Source of the DNA: an uncultured Lachnospiraceae bacterium
GTDB lineage: Bacteria; Bacillota; Clostridia; Lachnospirales; Lachnospiraceae
Direction of reading: 5' to 3'
Length of the DNA stretch: 57,357 nt
Assembly: GCA_947643615.1 (NCBI GenBank)
Contig: CANRWO010000020.1
Location: 1-57,357, forward strand
Part shown: one piece after another, positions 1 to 9,018 of the stretch
How the letters are laid out: the number at the start of each line of letters is the position of its first letter
Position numbering within the stretch: the stretch's first letter is position 1
Notes under the pieces: model-generated
Database searches by the model: none
Told to the model about the DNA's origin: nothing
The model's input: the letters and a program-made list of their open reading frames with translations, nothing else
Made by a program: the position numbers and the translations under genes

Positions 1-270
1 ACATGGCTCTGCCCGTTACCGTGCAGACGGTAGTCTCTTACACTGCCTTTCCACCCTTACCAAATTGCATACGGCATGCCGTATACAATCAAAAGATCCG
101 GCTCTGCCGTCTCTTCCTCTCAGACGAGAGTTGGCGGTATATTTCTGTTGCACTGGCCTTGGAGTCGCCTCCACCGGACGTTATCCGGCATCCTGCCCTG
201 TGAAGCCCGGACTTTCCTCACCCGCCCGGCCGTCTGCGCGCAGCCGGGCAGCCGCGATCATTTGTCTTAC
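1..270 (-). ncRNA. rnpB: RNase P RNA (bacterial class A), 3' end cut by window start
   Basis: This is the catalytic RNA of RNase P, which removes the 5' leader of pre-tRNA. Read on the minus strand, the segment holds the family's most conserved blocks: GAGGAAAGTCCGGGCT near 220-205, the ACAGGGCAGG block after it, the GGAGGCGACTCC-type helix near 175, and a GGTAAGGGTGGAAAGGC block near 60-45 where the central core is expected. The 5' end is placed near 262-274 from the first paired GC-rich stem and from the promoter at 281-309. The 3' part lies outside the window, so the gene is incomplete only because of the window edge. Protein-coding readings of this stretch are rejected. Confidence 0.93.
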
Positions 271-280
271 TTACATAGAA

Positions 281-309
281 ATTATATCTTAAAAGCGTGT
301 TCTTTACAA
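281..309 (-). promoter_or_regulatory. Housekeeping sigma promoter of rnpB
   Basis: On the minus strand a TTGTAA -35 (304-309) and a perfect TATAAT -10 (281-286) are separated by 17 bases. Initiation would fall about 7 bases downstream, near 274, just before the RNase P RNA core. The -35 overlaps the stop region of the upstream glycosyltransferase gene. Confidence 0.75.
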
Positions 310-1845
310 CCCTTTCAAATATTTTATTTTCATCCCGATTTTCTCGCAGAGATCCCGGTATCCTATCGCCGCGCAGGGAAACATAAACAGATAATAAGGC
401 AGAATATACCTGGTCTTTGCCTCCCACAGCAGGCTGAAACAAAAGCCGCCTATGACCGCTACCGCAAATAGCTGCCTTAAAATTCCCTTTTCTTCCCGCA
501 CTCCCAATAAAAACCATAAAAGCATCCCCAGGTATACCGCAAACTGCACCCTGTCGCAGAGTTCCAGGATCAGCCAAAAGGCCGGGCCGCTGACGTCCTC
601 CGCCAAAGTCCCCTCCCTGGGCGGCGCCCCCTGGCTGTAATCCGCCGTGAAGAATACCGACTGGTAGAGCGGGCCGCTCCACTGTGACAGGATCTTTTTC
701 CCGTAAAATTCCAGCGCATACATGGGGTTCTCCCCGAAATACACCAGCCGCTCCCGCAGCTCGCCTGCCCCCATTTCCTGCATTTTACCATAGTCAAATA
801 CGCACGCATTATACACGTCTTTCTGGTAATTATTATCCCAGCCGCATCCCTGCCTGCTCTCCTGCATCCCCATAGCCAAAGTCACCACAGTGGGGATGCC
901 TTTTGACCGCTCTTCTCCCGAACGCGCTTCATACATCCTGTAAATTCCCGCAAAAAGTGCAAGCGGCAGCACAACGGATATTGCCGCTGCTGCCAGAAGC
1001 CGCCTGTCCCGCTTCCTTATAAAGTGCACCAGCACAACCAGCGCCAATGCCACATAGACGATGGTGGTAGTCTGGCGCACCAGCTGGGCCATAGCCATGG
1101 CCAGCACCATCCCCGCCAGGCAGCCTGCTTTCCCCTTCTTCTCATAACGGCACAGAAAGAGGCCTCCCAAGGCAACAAAGAAAACGCCCAAAATATCACC
1201 GTATACCCAGGGCGCATAAAAGCACAGCGGAAAACAGAGGCTAATGGCCAGGCAGTACAGCACCTCCGCGCAGAAACCGCCATCCCATTCCTTCACCAGC
1301 CTGTGGCCTATCAGCACGATCCCCGCTGCCGCCAGTCCATTTGCCACCTGCAGCGGACGGTATTGGAAAGGTTCCACCACGTGGTACAGCAGCTCCACCA
1401 GAAAAGTCAAACCCAGCTGATATGGGTATATATGGCAGTACCCACCCTTTTCCAGAAAAGAATATTCTCCCCGCCTGAAATAAGAGGCCCCTCCGTAAAT
1501 AAACGCCTGGTCTCCCACAGGCAGCCTTTCCGCCGAGAAAATCCACCAGAGGCTCACCGAAAAGACCCACAGCGCCGCCAGCAGCGCGATCCCTGCCGAT
1601 ACCACCCTGCGGCCCCTGTCCTCAAAGCGCCCCTCCAGCCAAAGCAGGCCTCCGGTGAACGCCCCGCAAAACGCTGCCGCCAGGAGATTCAATGCCCAGT
1701 TATCCCATTCATAAAAGGAAACTTCCTCCCCTCCGGGCAGCATATAGCATGTATTTACCAATGTGCATATGACAAGGAGCAGCATGACCGCTGCTCCTGC
1801 TATCCTGACAATCCCGAAACTGATCTTAACCGCTTTCTTATACAT
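304..1845 (-). CDS. Polytopic membrane glycosyltransferase-like protein
   Basis: The product has 513 residues and about ten or more hydrophobic helices from residue 8 to the C-terminus. An early extracytoplasmic loop with acidic residues (EEVSFYEWDNW) and the overall layout resemble GT39/ArnT-like polyprenyl-phosphate-sugar glycosyltransferases, which move sugars to an acceptor on the outer face of the membrane. No motif fixes the substrate. The start codon overlaps the end of the nucleoside kinase gene by 8 bases, so the two are translationally coupled. A flippase or polymerase of surface glycans is an alternative. Membrane protein is certain; glycosyltransferase is an inference from topology. 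Confidence 0.7.
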   Translation of the reverse strand: MYKKAVKISFGIVRIAGAAVMLLLVICTLVNTCYMLPGGEEVSFYEWDNWALNLLAAAFCGAFTGGLLWLEGRFEDRGRRVVSAGIALLAALWVFSVSLWWIFSAERLPVGDQAFIYGGASYFRRGEYSFLEKGGYCHIYPYQLGLTFLVELLYHVVEPFQYRPLQVANGLAAAGIVLIGHRLVKEWDGGFCAEVLYCLAISLCFPLCFYAPWVYGDILGVFFVALGGLFLCRYEKKGKAGCLAGMVLAMAMAQLVRQTTTIVYVALALVVLVHFIRKRDRRLLAAAAISVVLPLALFAGIYRMYEARSGEERSKGIPTVVTLAMGMQESRQGCGWDNNYQKDVYNACVFDYGKMQEMGAGELRERLVYFGENPMYALEFYGKKILSQWSGPLYQSVFFTADYSQGAPPREGTLAEDVSGPAFWLILELCDRVQFAVYLGMLLWFLLGVREEKGILRQLFAVAVIGGFCFSLLWEAKTRYILPYYLFMFPCAAIGYRDLCEKIGMKIKYLKGL

Positions 1846-3493
1846 TAAAGCAACTGCCTCCTACAAACTCCCTGCAAATGGAATTATTTGGCAGGCCTTC
1901 ACTGGGCATCCCCAAAAAATAGTCCAGGAACTTCAAAAGCCTCTTGGCCTCATAATACTCCGGGTCCCCCTTGGGGATCTGGAACAGCAGCGGCTCGGCA
2001 AAGGTCTTCAGCACCGCCAGCTCATAAATCTGGGCGGAGTTAAACATTGCGTCCGCATCCTCCTGAAAAGGAAAGATGTTCTCCTCCTCCCCCCTGCGGA
2101 CAGAGGCCCACATGGCGATGGTGCCCTGGGCAGCCGTCCCTCTGGTGCGGGCATCCCTGATCATCCTGCGGAGCAGCCGCCCGTCCGTGGTAGGGATACG
2201 GTTATGGGCGTCTATGTTCAAAGTAGTCAATGCACTGATATATATCTTATATTTGCTCTCGTCGGGCAGGGCATAGGACATTTTCTCGTTTAAGCCATGG
2301 ATCCCTTCGATCACAAGGATATCGTCCGCGCCCAGCCGTTTAAAGTTGCCCCGGTATTCCCGCTTCCCGGTTTTAAAATTAAATTCCGGAAGCTCCACCT
2401 TCTCGCCTCCCAGCAGCCTTGTCATATCTTCATTAAACTGTTTTACGTCAATGGCCTCCAGGCACTCGAAATTGTACTTCCCGTTCTCATCCTTGGGCGT
2501 TTTCTCCCTGTCCACAAAATAGTTGTCCAGGGCGATGGGATGGGGCGTCTTCCCCAATGTGCGCAGCTGGATGGAAAGCCTGTGGGAAAAGCTGGTCTTT
2601 CCGGAAGAAGAAGGCCCGGCGATCATAACAAACTTCACGTCGCCGCGGTCGGAGATATCCCTGGCGATCTCCGCGATCTTGCGCTCCTGCTCCGCCTCCT
2701 GGATCAGCAGCAGGTCGCTGAGGGAACCGCTGCAAATCTGGTCGTTCAGGTCTCCCACTGTCTCAATCCCAATCTTTTTCCCCCATTCCGTGGAGATTTT
2801 CATGGTTTGGAACAATTTCTTCTGCTCCCGGAAAGGTTTCACCACGGTAGGTTCCTTCTGTGTGGGAAGAAGCATCATAAACCCTTCGTCATAAGCAATC
2901 ACATCAAACCATTTCACATATCCCGTATGGGGAAGCATATACCCGTAATAATAATCATAATATCCCTGTATCTCGTATATATTCACCGAAGAGCTCATCC
3001 GGTAGCGGAACAGCTTTTCCTTATCCTTCATTCCATGGGCCCTGAACAGTTCCATTGCTTCTTCCAAAGGGTAGGAACGTTTCTTAAAAGGAATCTTCTC
3101 TTCCACCAGCCGTCTCATGTGATCCCTGATCTTAGCCGCATTCTCATCCGTCGCCGGGATCCTGCCCTCGGAGCTGATATAATGGCCATGCCCAATGGTA
3201 AACTCCACTCTGGTATTCTGCGCCGTCTCTGCGCCAAACAGGTCATGCACCGCCTTTATAAACAACATGGTGGCCGTTCTCACATAGGTCTTATATCCTA
3301 CGGCATCCCCCAGGGTAAAAAAATCCACCTGGCAATCCTTCGTGACCTTTTTAAACAACTCCCTGATTTTGCCGTTGGCTGCCGCCACAGCGATCAACCC
3401 ACCGCATTCCGCCTGATATTTCTCCGCTATGGCTTCAAAAGAAGTCCCCTGCTCAAACTGCTTCCGTTCCCCGCGAATCGTAACCGTGACCAT
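1838..3493 (-). CDS. TGS-domain nucleoside kinase (uridine kinase-like)
   Basis: The N-terminal about 60 residues form a TGS-like domain (VTVTIRGERKQFEQGTSFEA). Next is a region resembling the second additional domain of threonyl-tRNA synthetase, with an HGHY element. A phosphoribulokinase/uridine-kinase ATPase follows, with P-loop GPSSSGKTSF and the downstream DNYF and EGIHGLNE elements. It probably phosphorylates a nucleoside or related small molecule with ATP in the cytosol; the substrate of this fused family is not settled. The start at 3493 matches the usual beginning of the TGS domain. An in-frame ATG at 3520 would add nine residues and cannot be excluded. It forms a coupled pair with the downstream membrane glycosyltransferase. 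Confidence 0.85.
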   Translation of the reverse strand: MVTVTIRGERKQFEQGTSFEAIAEKYQAECGGLIAVAAANGKIRELFKKVTKDCQVDFFTLGDAVGYKTYVRTATMLFIKAVHDLFGAETAQNTRVEFTIGHGHYISSEGRIPATDENAAKIRDHMRRLVEEKIPFKKRSYPLEEAMELFRAHGMKDKEKLFRYRMSSSVNIYEIQGYYDYYYGYMLPHTGYVKWFDVIAYDEGFMMLLPTQKEPTVVKPFREQKKLFQTMKISTEWGKKIGIETVGDLNDQICSGSLSDLLLIQEAEQERKIAEIARDISDRGDVKFVMIAGPSSSGKTSFSHRLSIQLRTLGKTPHPIALDNYFVDREKTPKDENGKYNFECLEAIDVKQFNEDMTRLLGGEKVELPEFNFKTGKREYRGNFKRLGADDILVIEGIHGLNEKMSYALPDESKYKIYISALTTLNIDAHNRIPTTDGRLLRRMIRDARTRGTAAQGTIAMWASVRRGEEENIFPFQEDADAMFNSAQIYELAVLKTFAEPLLFQIPKGDPEYYEAKRLLKFLDYFLGMPSEGLPNNSICREFVGGSCFNV

Positions 3494-3624
3494 ATCCTCT
3501 ACCGTCCCTTCTCCTATCATTCATATCCGTCTTCCAAAAACAAACATAAGCCATGCCGCCCGGATATCCCATAAACCATGCCGGTCTTATGCCCCGCACT
3601 CTATGGGACATTCTCCCGGGGATA

Positions 3625-3790
3625 CTAGTATAATCCACCCTAATTGCCCGTATGTTTGGCGCAGGATAAATTTTCAGCCTGCAAGGCGGCTGAACGAGGC
3701 GATGCGGTGGCATCGTTGAGTGAAGCCAACGCAGTCAGGTGGAAATTTAAACCAGCGAAACATAGGGATAATTTAGGTGGATTATACTAG
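3625..3790. repeat. 166-bp nested palindromic element, copy 1 (CTAG-bounded)
   Basis: The element begins CTAGTATAATCCACC and ends with the inverse, GGTGGATTATACTAG. Inside is a secondary hairpin GCGATGC-ggtg-GCATCGT followed by GTTG...CAAC. Copies at 26532, 26694 and 40779 have the same 166-bp length and CTAG-type ends; the central GGCGATGCGGTGGCATCGTT motif is shared with those at 26532 and 40779. It carries no gene and lies just behind the trmK stop codon. The TA inside CTAG could be the target duplication of an IS630/Tc1-type transposase acting in trans. Confidence 0.8.
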
Positions 3791-3792
3791 CC

Positions 3793-4554
3793 TTAACAGT
3801 CTTCTGCAAACAGACCCAGGGCGCTTTCCAGACACGCCTTCTCCCGGGACAGCTCTCTCTGCCTGGCCTCACTCTTCCCGGTATCCTTCTGCCTCAGCTG
3901 CTCCAGGATCCCTTCCACAGCCTGCCTCCGGCTTATCAGATACTGTTTTAACACCGGATGCCTGTCTGACAGAAGCCGTTTCCCATACCGGTCATAGAGC
4001 TCCTCCGTCTCCTGTCCCGTCTCCGGGAACGCCCCCTGCTGCCCCAAAGGTTCCTTCCCCCGGAATACCGCTTTCATGGCAAAGTAATATTTTCCCTCCT
4101 CATACACTGCCTCTTCCTGTATGACGGCAAAGCCTTCCTTTCTTAAGAAGCGGCGAAACTCCGGAATTTCCGACTGAGGCTGTAAGATCAATTCCGAAAA
4201 GGAACGGGATTTCTCACCGCCTTCTGCCAGGATCCTCTCCATCAGCCTTCCCCCCATGCCTGAACAGACAAGGGTCTGGGCTTCCCCCTGGCGATATGCG
4301 GAAAGGCCGTCGGACAGCCTTGTCGCTATGTATTCCCCTAATCCGAAACTGGCTATATGCTCCTCTGCGCCGGAAAGCGGCCCATTCCTTACATCCATGG
4401 CAAGGCATCCCGGGCACTTCCCCGTCTGCACCAGATAGATGGGAAGAAACCCATGGTCACAGCCCACGTCCGCTACACGGCTGCCTGGAGACACCATATC
4501 CGCCAGCATCTGCAGCCGCTTGGAAAGTGCCACCGTCTTTTCCGTTTTTCCCAT
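3793..4554 (-). CDS. trmK: tRNA (adenine-N1)-methyltransferase, TrmK family
   Basis: The product is a SAM-dependent Rossmann methyltransferase that makes m1A22 in tRNA in Gram-positive bacteria. The opening LSKRLQMLADMV, the SAM loop VADVGCDHGFLPIYL (about residue 30) and the SGMGGRLM element are typical of the family. The family's location directly behind rpoD is also conserved in Firmicutes. An ATG at 4572 would add six residues encoded by the edge of the 37-bp repeat array. I prefer the ATG at 4554, which has GGGAG 11 bases upstream. That ribosome site is itself repeat-derived. Confidence 0.88.
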   Translation of the reverse strand: MGKTEKTVALSKRLQMLADMVSPGSRVADVGCDHGFLPIYLVQTGKCPGCLAMDVRNGPLSGAEEHIASFGLGEYIATRLSDGLSAYRQGEAQTLVCSGMGGRLMERILAEGGEKSRSFSELILQPQSEIPEFRRFLRKEGFAVIQEEAVYEEGKYYFAMKAVFRGKEPLGQQGAFPETGQETEELYDRYGKRLLSDRHPVLKQYLISRRQAVEGILEQLRQKDTGKSEARQRELSREKACLESALGLFAEDC

Positions 4555-4895
4555 TTTCACACTAACTCCCATTTGCCTGCTTTGGCAGACACTCTAACAC
4601 TAACTCCTATTTGTCCCCTTGGCGGACACTCTAACACCGACTCCCATCTGCCACCTTGGCAGACACTCTAACACTGACTCCCATTTACCACCTTGGCGGG
4701 CACTCTAACACCGACTCCCATCTGCCACCTTGGCAGACACTCTAACACTAACTCCTATTTGCCCCCTTGGCGGGCACTCTAACACCGACTCCCATCTACC
4801 ACCTTGGCAGGCGCTCTAACACCGACTCCCATCTGCCACCTTGACGGGCGCTCTAACACTGGCTCCCATCTGCCACCTTGGCAGGCGCTCATGCC
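4555..4895. repeat. 37-bp tandem repeat array, about 9 units
   Basis: A perfect 37-bp period is seen: the word CTCTAACAC recurs at 4592, 4629, 4666, 4703, 4740, 4777, 4814 and 4851, with a degenerate unit on the left and a partial one at 4888. Most units carry a small inverted repeat TGCCA-cct-TGGCA, and on the minus strand each carries GGGAGT, a ribosome-site-like word. The array fills the whole rpoD-trmK gap. The period is not a multiple of three, so it does not encode a repeat protein. There are no unique spacers, so it is not CRISPR. Confidence 0.95.
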
Positions 4896-4897
4896 CT

Positions 4898-6007
4898 TCA
4901 GTCCAGATAGTCCTTCAGTTTCCGGCTGCGGCTGGGATGGCGCAGCTTACGGAGGGCTTTGGCCTCAATCTGGCGGATCCGCTCACGGGTAACGTTGAAT
5001 TCCTTGCCCACTTCCTCCAGCGTGCGCGCTCTCCCGTCGTCCAAGCCGAACCTCAGGCGCAATACCTTCTGCTCCCTCTCCGTCAATGTGCCCAATACCT
5101 CCACCAGCTGCTCCTTCAGCAAGGTGAAAGCCGCCGCATCCGCAGGCACCGGTACATTGTCATCCTGGATGAAATCTCCCAGATGGCTGTCCTCCTCCTC
5201 ACCGATAGGCGTCTCCAGGGAAACCGGCTCCTGGCTGATCTTCAGGATCTCACGGACACGTTCCACAGGCATATTCATTTCTTCGGCAATCTCCTCCGGG
5301 GAGGGTTCCCGGCCAAGCTCCTGGAGCAGCTGCCTGCTGACACGTATCAGCTTATTGATGGTCTCCACCATGTGGACGGGGATACGGATGGTCCTGGCCT
5401 GGTCCGCAATGGCCCTGGTGATGGCCTGGCGGATCCACCAGGTAGCATAAGTGGAAAACTTATAACCCTTGCGGTAATCAAATTTCTCCACCGCCTTGAT
5501 CAGGCCTAAGTTGCCCTCCTGGATCAGGTCCAGGAACAGCATGCCGCGCCCCACATACCTCTTGGCAATGCTGACCACCAGACGCAAATTTGCCTCAGCC
5601 AGGCGCTTCTTCGCCTCCTGGTCGCCCAACTCCATCCTCTTTGCAAGCTCGATTTCCTCCTCCGCGGATAAAAGCGGAACCTTGCCGATCTCCTTCAGGT
5701 ACATGCGCACAGGGTCTTCTATATTGATCCCGTCCGGCACCGAAAGGTCCAGGTTCTCCACATCCACCTCATCCTCATCCGTGAGGATGATCTCCTCGTC
5801 GTCCACATCATCGTCGGTAATGCGCAGCACATCCACAGTGTTCTGTTCCAGTATCTCCAGAATCTTTTCAAACTGCTCCTCCTCCAGAGGCATGTCCGCA
5901 AAAAATTCGCTGATCTCCTGGTATTCCAGAACATTCTTTTTCTTTTTGGCGAGATTCAATAATTCCTTTATTTTCTCGTCAAATTTTGCCTGTGTGTTTT
6001 CATCCAT
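4898..6007 (-). CDS. rpoD: Primary sigma factor RpoD/SigA
   Basis: This is the main vegetative sigma factor, directing core RNA polymerase to TTGACA/TATAAT promoters. At 369 residues it has the short Gram-positive architecture. An acidic region 1.1 is followed by region 1.2 ([11 protein letters not shown]), region 2 with [13 protein letters not shown], region 3 ([12 protein letters not shown]) and region 4 ending in the [20 protein letters not shown] helix-turn-helix. It sits directly behind dnaG (46-base gap), the classical macromolecular-synthesis arrangement. The 3' flank is the 37-bp array. Confidence 0.98.
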   Translation of the reverse strand: MDENTQAKFDEKIKELLNLAKKKKNVLEYQEISEFFADMPLEEEQFEKILEILEQNTVDVLRITDDDVDDEEIILTDEDEVDVENLDLSVPDGINIEDPVRMYLKEIGKVPLLSAEEEIELAKRMELGDQEAKKRLAEANLRLVVSIAKRYVGRGMLFLDLIQEGNLGLIKAVEKFDYRKGYKFSTYATWWIRQAITRAIADQARTIRIPVHMVETINKLIRVSRQLLQELGREPSPEEIAEEMNMPVERVREILKISQEPVSLETPIGEEEDSHLGDFIQDDNVPVPADAAAFTLLKEQLVEVLGTLTEREQKVLRLRFGLDDGRARTLEEVGKEFNVTRERIRQIEAKALRKLRHPSRSRKLKDYLD

Positions 6008-6052
6008 TGTATTGGTTCCATCCTTCCTTATAAACTGCCTTTAGTCTTCACT

Positions 6053-7825
6053 TTAATCCAGGGAAATATGCGTTCTGGCAAGCTCCTCCAGCGCTTTCTT
6101 GCCCGCTATCACCTGGGTCAGGGCATTTACATCCGTTCCCAGCTTTGCCGTATAATATTCATAGCTGTTCTTCTTCACTGCCAGCACAATGTCATGGAAT
6201 GCCTTTTGGCGCTCCTGGCCTGTGGTAAGTTCCGGCAGGTTTGTATGAAAAAGTTCCGCCGCTTCCCGTTGCTCCTCTTCCTCCTCAAACATGCTGATTA
6301 TCCCTGCGGGATTGTATGTTCCCTGCTCCAGCTCCCGGAACAGCCGCTCCGCTACTTTACGGTAAAGCTCCTCCGTAAAGTCCTCCGGGGTAATATATTT
6401 TTTTATTTTTCCATAGAGGGCCGGTTCATCCGTCACCCATGTAATCAGCAGCCTCTGGGACTTTTTCGCATTTTCCTCCGGGTGATGCTTCTGCTGCACG
6501 CCGGATTTGGGCCGCTCCATGGGCCTGGCCAGCCCCGTCTGGGCCGCATAGCTGATAACCAGCTTCCTGAGGTTCTCTATGCCGATAAAATACTTCTCTG
6601 CAACAGCCTGCAGGTAATTGTCCCTCTCCACATCCTCCGAAAATTCACATAGCTTCCTCGCGATCTCCCGGTGAAACTTTGTTTTGGATTCGGGATCGTC
6701 CATCTCAAACCGGCTCTCCAGGACACGGATCTCAAAAAAGAAACTGTTCTCCGCCTGGGAAATCCTCTCTTCAAATGCCTCCTTGCCCAGAGCCTTCATA
6801 AACTCATCGGGATCCTTATAGGGACGCATATTAATGACTTTTGCCGTCAATCCGGCTTCCCGCAGTATACCGATGCACCGGAGCGCCGCCTTCACCCCTG
6901 CGCCGTCGCTGTCATACGCCAGAAGCACACTGTCCGTATACCGCCGCAGGAGATTCGCCTGCTCCGAAGTAAAGGCCGTGCCGAGGGAGGCCACCGCCTG
7001 GGTGAAACCCGCCTGGTGCATGGCGATCACATCCATATAACCCTCGCATAAAATAATATTCCCGCTTCTGGCCGTCCTGGCAAAGTTTAATCCGTACAGG
7101 TTCCTTCTCTTGTCAAAAACAGGGGTCTCCGGCGAATTCAGGTATTTCGGTTCCCCCTCTCCCATAACTCGTCCGCCGAAGCCGATAACCCTGTGGTTGA
7201 TATCCTGTATGGGATACATGACACGGTTCCAGAACTGGCTCACCAGGCCGTACCTCTCCGAATTGGTGGCCAGTCCCGCCTCCTTGATGACCTCATCCTC
7301 AAACCCCTTACTGCGGAGGTAGCGCACCAGTTCGGCGCCGCTCTTCCCAGCATACCCAAGCCCGAATTTGTGCATGGTCTCATCCGAGAGTTCCCGTCTG
7401 CTCAGATACTCATATCCGATCCTGCCCCGGGGACTGCGCAATTGGAAATAGAAAAACTTCGCGGCCTCCTTGCTGACCTCCAAAAGCCTGGCCCTTCTGC
7501 TCTCCCGGTTGCGGGCCTCCTGGCTGAACTCCTCCTCCGGCAGCGTCACACCGGCCCGGTCGGCAAGCATTTTTACCGCCTCCTGGAAAGAGTAATTCTC
7601 ATACTTCATGACAAAGGTATATACATTCCCGCTTATGCCGCAGCCGAAGCAGTGAAACATCTGCTTATTGCCGGATACGGAGAAGGAAGGCGTCTTTTCA
7701 TTGTGAAAGGGACAGCAGGCCCAGTGGTTGCTGCCCTTTTTCTGTACCTTCAGATACCCCGAAATGACCTCCACTATATCGTTTTTTGCTCTGACTTCCT
7801 CTATAAGTTCTTCCGGATAATACAT
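6053..7825 (-). CDS. dnaG: DNA primase DnaG
   Basis: It synthesises the RNA primers of chromosomal replication and works with the replicative helicase. The zinc finger CPFH...CFGC is at about residues 38-64. The TOPRIM core shows CEGYMDVIAMHQAG with YDSDGAG further on. The C-terminal domain (about 450-590) is the helicase-interaction part. At 590 residues the length is normal. The start has GAGGCATAG upstream and follows dgt by 11 bases, so dgt, dnaG and rpoD are probably one transcript. Confidence 0.98.
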   Translation of the reverse strand: MYYPEELIEEVRAKNDIVEVISGYLKVQKKGSNHWACCPFHNEKTPSFSVSGNKQMFHCFGCGISGNVYTFVMKYENYSFQEAVKMLADRAGVTLPEEEFSQEARNRESRRARLLEVSKEAAKFFYFQLRSPRGRIGYEYLSRRELSDETMHKFGLGYAGKSGAELVRYLRSKGFEDEVIKEAGLATNSERYGLVSQFWNRVMYPIQDINHRVIGFGGRVMGEGEPKYLNSPETPVFDKRRNLYGLNFARTARSGNIILCEGYMDVIAMHQAGFTQAVASLGTAFTSEQANLLRRYTDSVLLAYDSDGAGVKAALRCIGILREAGLTAKVINMRPYKDPDEFMKALGKEAFEERISQAENSFFFEIRVLESRFEMDDPESKTKFHREIARKLCEFSEDVERDNYLQAVAEKYFIGIENLRKLVISYAAQTGLARPMERPKSGVQQKHHPEENAKKSQRLLITWVTDEPALYGKIKKYITPEDFTEELYRKVAERLFRELEQGTYNPAGIISMFEEEEEQREAAELFHTNLPELTTGQERQKAFHDIVLAVKKNSYEYYTAKLGTDVNALTQVIAGKKALEELARTHISLD

Positions 7826-7836
7826 CTATGCCTCTT

Positions 7837-8841
7837 TCAAATGCCCCATGATTTCGGTATGTAAACGGCATCATAAGTGGCGATCGCAAAACGGTCCGTC
7901 ATAGCCGCTATGTAATCGCAGACCACCTGCTCCCTGGGTTCCCCCTCGGACAGCAGATTCAGGAATTCCTCCGGCAGCCGGTCGGTATGCTTCATAAAAT
8001 GTTGGTACAGCGTCTCCGTCAGCCGCTCCGCCTTGCCCTCCTCGCTCTTCGCCACCGGGTTTTGATACACGTTTTCAAACATGAACCTCCGCATATCCAT
8101 CATTGCTTTCGCAATGGCTTCGGACATGCAGATATCGTTTTTCCCCATACTGTTGGTAACGATGTCGTGTACGAAGTGATCCAGCCGCTCACTGGGAGTA
8201 CAGCCTATCACGTCACGGATCTCCTTGGGCACATCCCTCTCTTTCAGGATACCCGCCCTCACCGCGTCATCCATATCGTGATGGATATAGGATATCTTAT
8301 CCGAAAGCCTGACTACCTTTCCCTCCAGAGTATGAGGTTTCCCGATCGTCTGGTGGTTCAGTATGCCGTCCCTTACCTCATAAGTAAGGTTCAGCCCCTG
8401 GCCGTGCCTCTCCAGCCTGTCCACTGTACGCACGCTCTGCTGGCTGTGTTCAAAACCCATAGGGCATATACGGTTCAGCGCCCTTTCCCCCGCATGCCCG
8501 AAGGGCGTATGCCCAAGGTCATGCCCCAGTGCAATGGCTTCCACCAAGTCTTCATTGAGCCTCAGCGCCTTGGCGATGGTCCGGGCATTCTGGGACACCT
8601 CCAAGGTGTGGGTCAGGCGGGTCCTGTAATGGTCCCCTTCCGGTGACAGGAACACCTGCGTTTTGTCTTTCAGGCGCCGGAATGCCTTGCAATGCAGGAT
8701 CTTGTCCCGGTCCCGCTGGAACGCGGGACGGATATCACATTCCACCTCCGGCCTGGTTCTTCCTTTCGAATTCATGCTCAGAGAAGCATAGGGACTCAGG
8801 TACTCTTTCTCCCTCTGCTCCAGACTTTCTCTAATTGTCAT
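7837..8841 (-). CDS. dgt: dGTPase-like HD-domain triphosphohydrolase
   Basis: The product is a cytosolic HD-superfamily enzyme of the deoxyguanosinetriphosphate triphosphohydrolase-like group, which cleaves dNTPs to deoxynucleosides and triphosphate. Seen are FQRDRDKILHCKAFRRLKDKTQVF near the N-terminus, TRLTHTLEVSQ, the metal-binding ALGHDLGHTPFGHAGE, and a later HDMDDA. At 334 residues it matches the short Firmicute form that precedes dnaG. A role in dNTP balance beside primase is an inference from context. The ribosome site is AGAGGCAGAC-ATG. Confidence 0.93.
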   Translation of the reverse strand: MTIRESLEQREKEYLSPYASLSMNSKGRTRPEVECDIRPAFQRDRDKILHCKAFRRLKDKTQVFLSPEGDHYRTRLTHTLEVSQNARTIAKALRLNEDLVEAIALGHDLGHTPFGHAGERALNRICPMGFEHSQQSVRTVDRLERHGQGLNLTYEVRDGILNHQTIGKPHTLEGKVVRLSDKISYIHHDMDDAVRAGILKERDVPKEIRDVIGCTPSERLDHFVHDIVTNSMGKNDICMSEAIAKAMMDMRRFMFENVYQNPVAKSEEGKAERLTETLYQHFMKHTDRLPEEFLNLLSEGEPREQVVCDYIAAMTDRFAIATYDAVYIPKSWGI

Positions 8842-9018
8842 GTCTGCCTCTTTCCTGGCGCTGCCCGCGCCACAGGGGACAGTCTTGAAATAGGTCGCAA
8901 AGCCTCTTCTGCGACTGTTCCCAAGCAGGAAACCATTCTCCTATTATGGATATTCTGTGCCGGAAGGGAAATTCCTTTTTTATTTTCTCAATTATTTAAA
9001 ATACAGAAAGGGCGATTG

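Noticed and set aside
3..203. Small plus-strand protein at the window start
   Set aside because: The stretch is the complement of the RNase P RNA and its conserved blocks explain it fully.
1024..1848. 274-codon plus-strand frame
   Set aside because: Antisense to the membrane glycosyltransferase gene, with His/Gln/Pro-rich random-looking composition and no start signal.
2297..3574. Long open frame (425 codons) on the plus strand
   Set aside because: It lies wholly opposite the TGS-domain nucleoside kinase, has no ribosome site and no recognisable domain. It is an antisense shadow caused by GC-rich codon use.
4555..4895. CRISPR array
   Set aside because: The 37-bp units follow each other without unique spacers, and no cas gene is seen. 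It is a simple tandem repeat.
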